From Deltaproteobacteria bacterium (GTDB taxonomy: Bacteria > Desulfobacterota > Desulfobaccia > Desulfobaccales > Desulfobaccaceae): a DNA stretch of 14,243 nt. The notes under the pieces are model-generated. The model was given only the letters and a program-made list of their open reading frames with translations. It made no database searches and was not told the DNA's origin. This document shows, piece after piece, positions 8,640 to 14,243 of this stretch. The stretch is taken from NCBI GenBank assembly GCA_016874895.1, contig VGSX01000066.1, positions 1-14,243 on the forward strand, written 5' to 3'. Positions within the stretch are counted from its first letter, which is position 1, and each line of letters begins with the position of its first letter. The translations under genes and the position numbers were made by a program.

Positions 8640-9806
8640 TTATAAGGCCCGCAGCGACTCCACGATGTTCATGCGGGCGGCCTGGAGGGCCGGCAGGAAG
8701 CCGCCCAGCAGGCCCATGCCCAGGCCGAAGAGGAGGCTCTTGGCGGCGATGTCCGGGGTGAGGGTAAAGCTGAAGGCCACCTCGGCAAAGGTCTGCCAGT
8801 TAGTGGTGGAGATGGTGAAAAACGTCATAAGGGAGGCGGCCCCCAGCCCGGCCAGGCCCCCCAGGAGGCCGATGAGGAGCGATTCCAGCATAATGGCCGT
8901 CAGGACATTGCCCCGGCTGAAGCCCAAAGCCCGCAAGGTGCCGATCTCCACGGTGCGGGTGGCCACTGCCGCGTACATGGTGATCATGGCCCCCAGGACC
9001 GCGCCCAGGCTGAAAATCACGGTGAGCACCAGGCCCAGGAGGCGGATGAAGTCGGCCATGCGCTTGGACTGGTCCTCATAAAAGACGATCTCCCGCTTCA
9101 CCTGCACCGGCAGCCGGGGATCGGCCTCCAGGCGGGCCTTGAGATTATAAAAATCGCCGGGGGCCCGCAGGCGCAGGATGACGCTGGAGAAGATGGGCCG
9201 GCGGAAGGCCTGCTGCATCTGGTCGATGTCCCCCCAGATTTCCGAACTGAAGGCGGTGTTGCCGGCGTCCAGCACCCCCACCACGGTCCAGTCCCGCATA
9301 GCAAAGCGCAGGGTCTCCCCCAGGCCGGCCCCCACAAAGCGCCCGGCGGTGTCCTTGCCGGTGACCACTTCGGTGGATCCGGGCCGGAACATGCGGCCGG
9401 CGGCCAACCTGACCTCCGGCCGCAGTTCCAGGGAGATGGGGGACACCCCCCGGATGGTGACGTTGGAGGGCATGTTGGTACCCCGCTTGCGCAGGTTGAA
9501 AAGCACGATGAGTTCCTGGGCCACCAGGGGCCGTCCCTCCTTATTCAGGGCGATTTCCGGCTGGGAGGCGATGATGGCCGCCTTGTCCCGCTCAATAATG
9601 CTCTGCACTTCGGACTCTGCCGAGGCCCTAAGCACCACGGCGTTGTCATAGGAACCGGTGGCCACCAGGGTCTGGCGCAAGCCCTCGGCCAGCATCAGGA
9701 CCGCGGCAAAGACAAAGACCACCAGGCCCATGCCCCCCGCAGTGAGGACGGTGGTGAGGCGGCGGGTCACCAGGTTGCGGTAGCTGTAGGAGAGAGGAAT
9801 CTTCAC
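8640..9806 (-). CDS. FtsX/MacB-type ABC transporter permease (second permease)
   Basis: This 388-residue permease has the four-helix type VII ABC layout: one N-terminal TM (about 16-40), a large periplasmic domain (about 45-265), then three C-terminal TM helices. The coupling segment ATRTVEIGTLRALGFSRG before TM3 is the classical FtsX/LolC/MacB signature. The start is GTG 9806 (residues KIPLSYSYRNL follow), 4 bp after the first permease's stop. The frame stays open further upstream, but that extension lies inside the first permease gene and is low-complexity. It ends MNIVESLRAL, a common family ending. It should pair with the other permease and the ATPase to form the inner-membrane core of an export system; it is the last gene of the operon. 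Confidence 0.88.
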   Translation of the reverse strand: MKIPLSYSYRNLVTRRLTTVLTAGGMGLVVFVFAAVLMLAEGLRQTLVATGSYDNAVVLRASAESEVQSIIERDKAAIIASQPEIALNKEGRPLVAQELIVLFNLRKRGTNMPSNVTIRGVSPISLELRPEVRLAAGRMFRPGSTEVVTGKDTAGRFVGAGLGETLRFAMRDWTVVGVLDAGNTAFSSEIWGDIDQMQQAFRRPIFSSVILRLRAPGDFYNLKARLEADPRLPVQVKREIVFYEDQSKRMADFIRLLGLVLTVIFSLGAVLGAMITMYAAVATRTVEIGTLRALGFSRGNVLTAIMLESLLIGLLGGLAGLGAASLMTFFTISTTNWQTFAEVAFSFTLTPDIAAKSLLFGLGMGLLGGFLPALQAARMNIVESLRAL

Positions 9807-9810
9807 GCTT

Positions 9811-10962
9811 TTACCCGATTCTTCGCAGGCCCTCGGCGATGGGGACCCGGGCGGCCCGCCAGGCCGGGAAAATGGCGGCCACGACGCCCACCACCAGGGC
9901 AATGAGCAGGCAAATTGCCAGGGTTTCGTCCGAGACGTTGAATATGCGGAAATAGTTGCCCAACGCGGTGCGGAAAAAATGGGCCGCCGGGAAAATGGCG
10001 ATGATCCCGGCCAGGCCGCCCAAGAAGGCGATGGCCACGGACTCTCCGGCAATGAGGGTCACCAGGTGGCGCCCCTGAAATCCCAGGGTCTTGAGCACCG
10101 CGTGCTCCTCCTGGCGTTCCCGGGCGGTCATGGCCATGGTGTTGGCCAGGACGATGAGGATAATGGCGATGACCACGTAGGACACCACCTGGATGGCCAT
10201 GATGATGGCCTTGGTCATGGAGACAAAGCCCATCTGAAAGGCCTTCTCGCTTTCCGTCAGGGTTTCGGCCAGGGAATTGGCAAAAGTGGCGTCGATCTGG
10301 GCCGCAATAAGCGGGGCCCGCTCGATATCCTCCACCTGGGAAATGAACCACCCCACCTGGTTGGCCACCGTGGGGAAGTTCTTTTTCATGGTTTCATTGA
10401 CATAATCCCAGTGAAAGAAAAAACGGGTCTCGTCCGTGGTCTCCTCCACCCCGTCGTAGATGGCCCGGAGCACCAGCTCCCAGTCGCCGGGGAAAATGGT
10501 GCCTTTCAGGGTAATGATATCCCCGAGTTTCCAGCCGAAGCGCTGGGCCAGTTTGCGCCCGGCTACGCAGGCGTTGCGCTCCTTTACCAGCACCTGCCGC
10601 TGCTCCGGGTCCACCACAAACTCGGAGTAAATATCCAGATAGGTGGGCAGCTCCACGGCGAACTGGGGGAAAAAGTTCTTTTCGTCGATATAGACTCCGC
10701 CGAACCAGAAGCCGTAGGTCACCTTTTTGATGCCGTCGATGGTCTGGATTTTATTGAGATAGGCCAGGGGCAGGCGGAAGATCAGGGAGATGGCGTTGCG
10801 GGTGACCAGCCGGTCGGCCGCGGCCCCCTCCACCCCGGCATACCAGGCGTCCACCACGGTGCGGAGCAGTCCGAAGGAGAGGATGGCGATGGCCATGCCC
10901 AGGATGGTGAGGGTGGTGCGCAGGCGGTGGCGCAGGGTGTTACGCAGGATCAGTTTGAACAT
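9811..10962 (-). CDS. FtsX/MacB-type ABC transporter permease (first permease)
   Basis: The 383-residue protein has an N-terminal TM (about 15-37) after RNTLRHRLRTTLTILG, a MacB-like periplasmic domain (about 40-245), and three C-terminal TM segments near 252-276, 303-325 and 345-367. The coupling region reads RQEEHAVLKTLGFQGRHL, a divergent form of the VEIGxLRALG motif found in its neighbour. It ends PAWRAARVPIAEGLRRIG. The ATG (10962) lies 3 bp after the ATPase stop. It and the following permease are distinct proteins, so the transporter core is probably a heterodimer of permeases, as in LolC/LolE, rather than a MacB homodimer. The substrate cannot be read from the sequence. Confidence 0.88.
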   Translation of the reverse strand: MFKLILRNTLRHRLRTTLTILGMAIAILSFGLLRTVVDAWYAGVEGAAADRLVTRNAISLIFRLPLAYLNKIQTIDGIKKVTYGFWFGGVYIDEKNFFPQFAVELPTYLDIYSEFVVDPEQRQVLVKERNACVAGRKLAQRFGWKLGDIITLKGTIFPGDWELVLRAIYDGVEETTDETRFFFHWDYVNETMKKNFPTVANQVGWFISQVEDIERAPLIAAQIDATFANSLAETLTESEKAFQMGFVSMTKAIIMAIQVVSYVVIAIILIVLANTMAMTARERQEEHAVLKTLGFQGRHLVTLIAGESVAIAFLGGLAGIIAIFPAAHFFRTALGNYFRIFNVSDETLAICLLIALVVGVVAAIFPAWRAARVPIAEGLRRIG

Positions 10963-10965
10963 CCG

Positions 10966-11667
10966 TCACACCGTGCAGGCATTGAGCACCCCTTTATCCA
11001 GGTGTTGCAGGCGGCTGGCCCGCTCCGCGGCCCGGGGGTCATGGGTGACCATGATGATGGTTTTGCCCAGTTCCTGGTTGAGCCGGGTCATGAGCTGGAG
11101 GACTTCCCCGGCCGAGACCTTGTCCAGATCGCCGGTGGGTTCGTCCGCAGCGATAATTACCGGGTCGGAAACGATGGCCCGGGCAATGGCCACCCGCTGC
11201 TGCTGGCCGCCGGAAAGCTGGCGGGGGTAGTGGTCCTTGCGGTCGTAGATGCCCACCAGTTTCAGGGCCAGTTCAGCCTGCTGGCGGCGCCGGACCCGGG
11301 GCAGTTCGGACAACAGCAGGGGCAGTTCCACGTTTTCCAGGGCGGTGAGCACCGGCACGAGATTATAGAATTGAAAGATAAAGCCCACATTGCGGTGGCG
11401 CCAGACGGCCAGCTCCGACTCGCTCAGCAGGGAGATATCCACTCCGGCGATGCGCAGGAGGCCCGAGTCGGGCTGATCGATGCCGGCGATGAGGTTGAGC
11501 AGGGTGGTTTTCCCGGAGCCCGAGGGTCCCATGAGGGCCAAAAACTCCCCCTCGGGGATATTCAGGCAGACATTTTCCAGGACCTTAATAATCTGAACCC
11601 CCCGGCGATAGGATTTGGTCAGGTTGTTGATTTCCACCAGGATCGGCGGCGTGGACTCAGGCGCCAT
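10966..11667 (-). CDS. ABC transporter ATP-binding protein (LolD/MacB-type)
   Basis: This is a complete 233-residue nucleotide-binding domain. It has Walker A GPSGSGKT (47-54), Q-loop Q99, signature LSGGQQQR (151-158), Walker B VIIAADEP with D175 and catalytic E176, D-loop GDLD, and H-loop H209 in VTHDP. The GTHR-like spacing and LNLIAGID after the P-loop place it in the LolD/MacB/FtsE group that powers FtsX-fold permeases. It acts at the cytoplasmic face with the two permeases encoded next. Its ATG (11667) is 1 bp after the adaptor gene's stop and 3 bp separate it from the first permease, so it is an integral part of a single operon. Confidence 0.95.
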   Translation of the reverse strand: MAPESTPPILVEINNLTKSYRRGVQIIKVLENVCLNIPEGEFLALMGPSGSGKTTLLNLIAGIDQPDSGLLRIAGVDISLLSESELAVWRHRNVGFIFQFYNLVPVLTALENVELPLLLSELPRVRRRQQAELALKLVGIYDRKDHYPRQLSGGQQQRVAIARAIVSDPVIIAADEPTGDLDKVSAGEVLQLMTRLNQELGKTIIMVTHDPRAAERASRLQHLDKGVLNACTV

Positions 11668-11668
11668 C

Positions 11669-12904
11669 TTAAAGTTCTCTTACCTGGACCCGGTCCCTGT
11701 CCTTAAGTCCGGCAGGGGGTTGCAATACGACCCTATCGCCCTCCTTAAGACCGCCCAGGACCTCCACCAGGTCCCCTAAGGCCGGCCCCGCGGTCACCGG
11801 CACGGCCTGCACCCGGTTGTCTATGAGAACAAAGGCCATGGTCTGGCCATTTTTATGAAACAAGGCTCTGGGGGAGACGGCCAGCCGGGGCTGGGACTCG
11901 TCGGGTCCCAGGGGCCGGGACAGGAAGGCCACCCGGGCGCTCATTTCCGGCAGAATGCGGGGGTCCAGGGTGTCGAAGGCGACCTTAACCATGATGGTGG
12001 CCTTGGTGCGGTCCGCGGTGGGCACGATCATATGGACCCGGCCCGGAAAACGCACTCCGGGCAGGGCATCCAGAATCACCTCGCAGGGCTGTCCCAGGCT
12101 CACCAGATTAATGTTGGATTCGGCCACATCGGCCTCCACCATGAGGGAGGACATATCCGCCATGGTGGCCACCGCGGCCCGGGCATTGGCCGCGGCCCCG
12201 AAGGGCGCCACCACTTCCCCTACCTCGGCGTTCTTGGTGAGGACCACGCCGTCGAAGGGGGCGCGAATCAGGGAGTATTCCACCGCGGTCTGGGCTTCGT
12301 CCAGGGCCGCGGCGGCAGACCTGATGCCGGCCTGCTGGTTAGCCACCGCAGCCTGGGCAATGCGGTAGCGGGCTTCGGCGCTGTCGAAATCCTGGCGGGC
12401 CACCAGGTCCTGGGCCACGAGCCGTTTCTGACGCTGAAAATTGAGCCGGGCGTCCGTCAGTTCGGCCTCGTACTGGCCCAGAGAAGCTTGGGCCGCCTTA
12501 AGGTTGGCCGCAGCTCGATCCCGCACGGCCATCAAGTCCTCATTTTCCAGGCGGCCGATGATTTCCCCTTTTTTTACCCGGCTGCCTTCCTCTACCCCTA
12601 AATAATTGAGGCGGCCGGTGCTCTTGGAGGAGACCGAGGCCTTGCGTTGGGCCACCACATAACCGCTGGCATTGAGCAGGGTCACAGCCTGGGCCGGATA
12701 CATTTTCACCACCGGGGCCACCTGGACCTGGGGACCCCACAGCGACCCGGTAAAAAGCCACCACAGGGCCACCCCGAGGACGAGGGGCACGATTAGAGCC
12801 AGGCCGAGTCGGCGGCGCCGGCGGGCGCGGAGATAGCGCAGCTCGCTCTCGCCGCGCTCCAGGCGCAGCGATTCCAGATTAAGGGGCGGTTCTTGGGAAG
12901 TCAC
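11669..12904 (-). CDS. Periplasmic adaptor (membrane-fusion) protein of an ABC efflux system
   Basis: The 411-residue adaptor (MacA/HlyD type) has a basic cytoplasmic start, one TM anchor at about 34-51 (after RARRRRR), a split lipoyl domain (about 93-122 with VEEGSRVKKGEIIGRL; about 209-235 with YSLIRAPFDGVVL), a coiled-coil hairpin (about 123-208, rich in Ala/Gln), then beta-barrel and membrane-proximal domains ending KEGDRVVLQPP. It would link the inner-membrane permeases to an outer-membrane channel; no TolC-like gene is in view. The start is GTG 12904, with GAGG six bases upstream on this strand. It is the first gene of the four-gene operon, and the divergent gene on the other strand starts about 210 bp away. 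Confidence 0.92.
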   Translation of the reverse strand: MTSQEPPLNLESLRLERGESELRYLRARRRRRLGLALIVPLVLGVALWWLFTGSLWGPQVQVAPVVKMYPAQAVTLLNASGYVVAQRKASVSSKSTGRLNYLGVEEGSRVKKGEIIGRLENEDLMAVRDRAAANLKAAQASLGQYEAELTDARLNFQRQKRLVAQDLVARQDFDSAEARYRIAQAAVANQQAGIRSAAAALDEAQTAVEYSLIRAPFDGVVLTKNAEVGEVVAPFGAAANARAAVATMADMSSLMVEADVAESNINLVSLGQPCEVILDALPGVRFPGRVHMIVPTADRTKATIMVKVAFDTLDPRILPEMSARVAFLSRPLGPDESQPRLAVSPRALFHKNGQTMAFVLIDNRVQAVPVTAGPALGDLVEVLGGLKEGDRVVLQPPAGLKDRDRVQVREL

Positions 12905-12974
12905 AGGGTGCCTCGGTTTAGATAAGGTGTAATTATTAAATCTCCTGGAGCGGATTGATAATTTCAGTGCTAAA

Positions 12975-13000
12975 GGCGGGATGCGCGCCGCTTTCCCGCC
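12975..13000. repeat. Short palindromic repeat (GGCGGG...CCCGCC)
   Basis: GGCGGG (12975-12980) and CCCGCC (12995-13000) flank a GC-rich 14-nt loop. Read on the minus strand it gives GTAGGGCGGGAAAGCGGC..., resembling the dispersed GTAGGG(C/T)GGG palindromes found in many bacterial intergenic regions. It lies between the divergent adaptor and exported-protein genes. Confidence 0.5.
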
Positions 13001-13011
13001 CTACAGCTCGC

Positions 13012-13040
13012 TTGACAGAAAAGTCCGGGAGTAATAAAGT
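13012..13040 (+). promoter_or_regulatory. Probable promoter of the exported-protein gene
   Basis: A perfect TTGACA (13012-13017) is followed by a 17-nt spacer and TAAAGT (13035-13040), a 4/6 match to the -10 consensus. It lies about 78 bp before the start codon at 13118, directly after the short palindromic repeat. Confidence 0.5.
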
Positions 13041-13117
13041 TACCTATCATTATCAGGTTAAAACAGATTTTGGCAATATCAACAAATTGCCGGAAAAAAT
13101 TCCCCTGGAGAGAGGTT

Positions 13118-13603
13118 ATGATGATAAGATCGGGTTACAATAATATATCCCCCAAGATTCTCGGTGTCCTGCTCGTGCTCTGTCTCGGGATGCTCTTGAG
13201 CGGCGCCGTCTCGCCGGCCATTGGGGCCGATACCATCACCTTACCCACTCAGACCGTGGCTCCCGGCGAGGTTAATCTCACCGTAAACTTGGTATTGCCA
13301 GCCGGACATAAACTGAATCCGGAGGCTCCTTCCACGGTCGGGTTAACCACGGGTAATAAAGAGGTCCTGGCTCTGGAGGAGAAATATGCCCAGAACCTGC
13401 CGGCGGCCAACCTGCCCCTTTGCCTGACGGTCCCGGCCAAGGAGGGCAAAACCACCCTGCAGGCGCACTTTCGCCTGAATTATTGCGACGATAAAATAGG
13501 CCTGTGTTTCCTCAACGAGGGTGTGGTGCAACTGCCGGTGGAGGTGAGCAAAACCGCCACGAATAAAAATCTGGAGATGACATATACGGTTAAACGGAAA
13601 TAA
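13118..13603 (+). CDS. Sec-exported protein resembling the C-terminal domain of NHLRC2-type / DsbD-N-like proteins
   Basis: The 161-residue product starts at ATG 13118 (or 13121) after GGAGAGAGG; an upstream ATG at 13070 has no ribosome site. Residues 1-37 are a signal peptide (hydrophobic ILGVLLVLCLGMLLSG, likely cleavage after AIGA). The mature part is a beta-rich domain with LPAGHKLNPEAPS (60-72) and LNYCDDKIGLCFLNEG (120-135), which recalls the lNpeAPs...YYC...aLC pattern at the end of NHL-repeat thioredoxin-like proteins and the N-terminal domain of DsbD. C123 and C130 form a C-x6-C pair and C102 is a third cysteine, so a redox or disulfide role is possible. The thioredoxin and NHL parts are absent, so this is a stand-alone domain. 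It probably resides in the periplasm. Family assignment is from memory and moderate. Confidence 0.6.
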   Translation: MMIRSGYNNISPKILGVLLVLCLGMLLSGAVSPAIGADTITLPTQTVAPGEVNLTVNLVLPAGHKLNPEAPSTVGLTTGNKEVLALEEKYAQNLPAANLPLCLTVPAKEGKTTLQAHFRLNYCDDKIGLCFLNEGVVQLPVEVSKTATNKNLEMTYTVKRK

Positions 13604-13719
13604 ACGTCGCTTTAGTCATGTTATAGCACAAGCCTACTCCCTCCGTAACAATTTAGTTTTCTGAGAGGGGAAGGTGGTGAATAGGTCTACCCCCTTTATC
13701 CCCACCTCGGATGCTAAGG

Positions 13720-13744
13720 AAAGGGCGGAAAGACTCCGCCCTTT
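13720..13744 (+). terminator. Rho-independent-type terminator hairpin
   Basis: A perfect 10-bp stem (AAAGGGCGGA at 13720-13729 with TCCGCCCTTT at 13735-13744) closes a 5-nt loop. The 3' arm itself ends in TTT, followed by G, so the T run is short. It lies 117 bp after the exported-protein stop. The symmetry means it could also act on minus-strand transcripts. Confidence 0.65.
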
Positions 13745-13973
13745 GCCCCGAACCACTGATTGACGGTTTATTAATTTTTGAACTTGCCCCTAACCACCAT
13801 TTCCCTTGATATTCCTGCCCGAGTTGTTCCTTTGGAGCCATGCCCGCTGCTCTTAAAACCCTGAGTTGTCAATTTGAGAGAAGTTTGTGAGAATATCCGG
13901 CCCCTTTGAACACTAACGAGATTCTGGCCCCGGTTTTGGCTGGCCCTCGCGGTCATCATCATAAATATATTCA

Positions 13974-13979
13974 TATAAT
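13974..13979 (+). promoter_or_regulatory. Possible -10 element for the downstream leader
   Basis: A perfect TATAAT lies in an AT-rich stretch about 50 bp upstream of the structured leader. The matching -35 region is poor (CGGTCA at 13950-13955 is at best 3/6), so an activator or an extended promoter would be needed. Low certainty. Confidence 0.35.
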
Positions 13980-14032
13980 CAATCAATTAGAAATATTCAG
14001 AACTGGCAATGTTTTTGCATTATCATTGGTTA

Positions 14033-14202
14033 CTTCCGGAGCGCCTCCAGGCCACCCGGAGGGAACATAATTCACCGCTGCCGGAAGGGCTGTCTCATTG
14101 CGTCCATTAGTCCCCGGGAAGGAGGGCCCGGCGGGGAGGGCATCAGGCATTCTCTTCCGGCCGCGGTGTTCTAGGAAAGATCAATGCCGCCGGGTGAGGC
14201 GC
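14033..14202 (+). promoter_or_regulatory. Highly structured leader RNA, candidate riboswitch (possibly molybdenum-cofactor type)
   Basis: Several exact complementary pairs are packed into 170 nt ahead of a ribosome-binding site: CTTCCGG (14033-14039) with CCGGAAG (14081-14087); GCGCCTC (14041-14047) with GAGGCGC (14196-14202); CCTCC (14044-14048) with GGAGG (14058-14062); CCCGGCGG (14127-14134) with CCGCCGGG (14187-14194); and GGCATT (14146-14151) with AATGCC (14183-14188). Some exclude each other: the 14044 arm has two partners, and a second CTTCCGG at 14154-14160 competes for 14081-14087. Such switching fits a cis-regulatory RNA. GCCACCCGGAGGG and the GCCGGGTGAGGCGCC ending remind me of Moco RNAs, but I cannot confirm this by eye. 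An A11 run and a strong Shine-Dalgarno follow. Confidence 0.5.
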
Positions 14203-14239
14203 CCTGCCCGAAAAAAAAAAACCATAAAGGAGAGGAATC

Positions 14240-14243
14240 ATGG
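14240..14243 (+). CDS. Start codon of a gene cut by the window edge
   Basis: ATG at 14240-14242 is preceded by AAGGAGAGG (14227-14235), a strong ribosome-binding site at proper spacing. Only one codon is visible, so the product is unknown. It would be the gene controlled by the structured leader upstream. Confidence 0.65.

Larger units (their letters stand above)
13604..14032. other. Intergenic stretch without a convincing gene
   Basis: Apart from the terminator hairpin at 13720-13744 and the -10-like element at 13974-13979, I see no gene here. Short minus-strand frames (13653-13841, 13771-13986) have no ribosome-binding site and no recognisable composition. The part from about 13960 to 14030 is AT-rich, as expected for a promoter region. 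Confidence 0.5.

Noticed and set aside
9807..10052. Upstream extension of the second permease to ATG 10052
   Set aside because: The extra 82 residues are Trp/Pro/Ser-rich and overlap the end of the first permease; GTG 9806 gives a normal FtsX-type N-terminus with operon-like spacing.
9979..11706. 575-residue open frame on the plus strand opposite the permease and ATPase genes
   Set aside because: The composition (Gly/His/Gln/Asp) is that of an antisense shadow, and it covers two well-supported genes on the other strand.
11855..12601. 248-residue plus-strand frame opposite the adaptor gene
   Set aside because: It is an antisense shadow with a low-complexity Gly/His composition and no domain.
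14081..14160. Cobalamin riboswitch in the right-end leader
   Set aside because: GGAAGGGCTGTC and CCGGGAAGG superficially resemble cobalamin motifs, but the order of elements and the conserved core do not fit.

Overview
The window looks like a chromosomal segment from a moderately GC-rich, Gram-negative, probably anaerobic bacterium. Periplasmic adaptor and FtsX-type efflux genes, a Sec-exported protein and the style of CarB fit Desulfobacterota (former Deltaproteobacteria). This placement is inferred from protein flavour and gene style, not from a marker gene.

Left part (1-3410): small accessory genes on the + strand. They are the end of a probable antitoxin and a RelE/ParE-type toxin; a YchF-like protein that keeps the C-terminal TGS domain but has no GTPase P-loop; an MNT nucleotidyltransferase followed by what looks like a decayed HEPN partner; a MITE-like C-run/G-run palindrome; a tiny two-helix PepSY-TM-like membrane protein; a pRiA4b ORF-3-like protein; and an apparently intact MNT-HEPN pair whose HEPN gene seems to start at CTG. 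This is a toxin-antitoxin-rich accessory patch.

Middle (3471-6811): a full-length carB (carbamoyl-phosphate synthase large subunit) standing alone, without carA or other pyrimidine genes in view, followed by a 56-bp near-perfect palindromic repeat.

Right-centre (6954-12904): everything is on the - strand. A CaCA-family cation antiporter is preceded by a clear promoter, a yybP-ykoY (Mn2+) riboswitch and an overlapping intrinsic terminator, so it is probably a metal exporter induced by Mn2+. Upstream of it lies a tightly packed four-gene operon: periplasmic adaptor, ABC ATPase, FtsX-type permease 1 and FtsX-type permease 2, with 1, 3 and 4 bp between genes. This is a MacAB/Lol-type export system with two separate permeases.

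Right end (12905-14243): a divergent gene encodes a small Sec-exported protein resembling the C-terminal domain of NHL-repeat/thioredoxin (NHLRC2-type) or DsbD-N-like proteins, followed by a terminator hairpin. The last 640 bp contain no convincing gene. They hold a -10-like element and a GC-rich, highly foldable leader (about 14033-14202) directly ahead of a start codon at 14240. The leader is probably a cis-regulatory RNA, and its identity is uncertain (molybdenum-cofactor type is my best guess).
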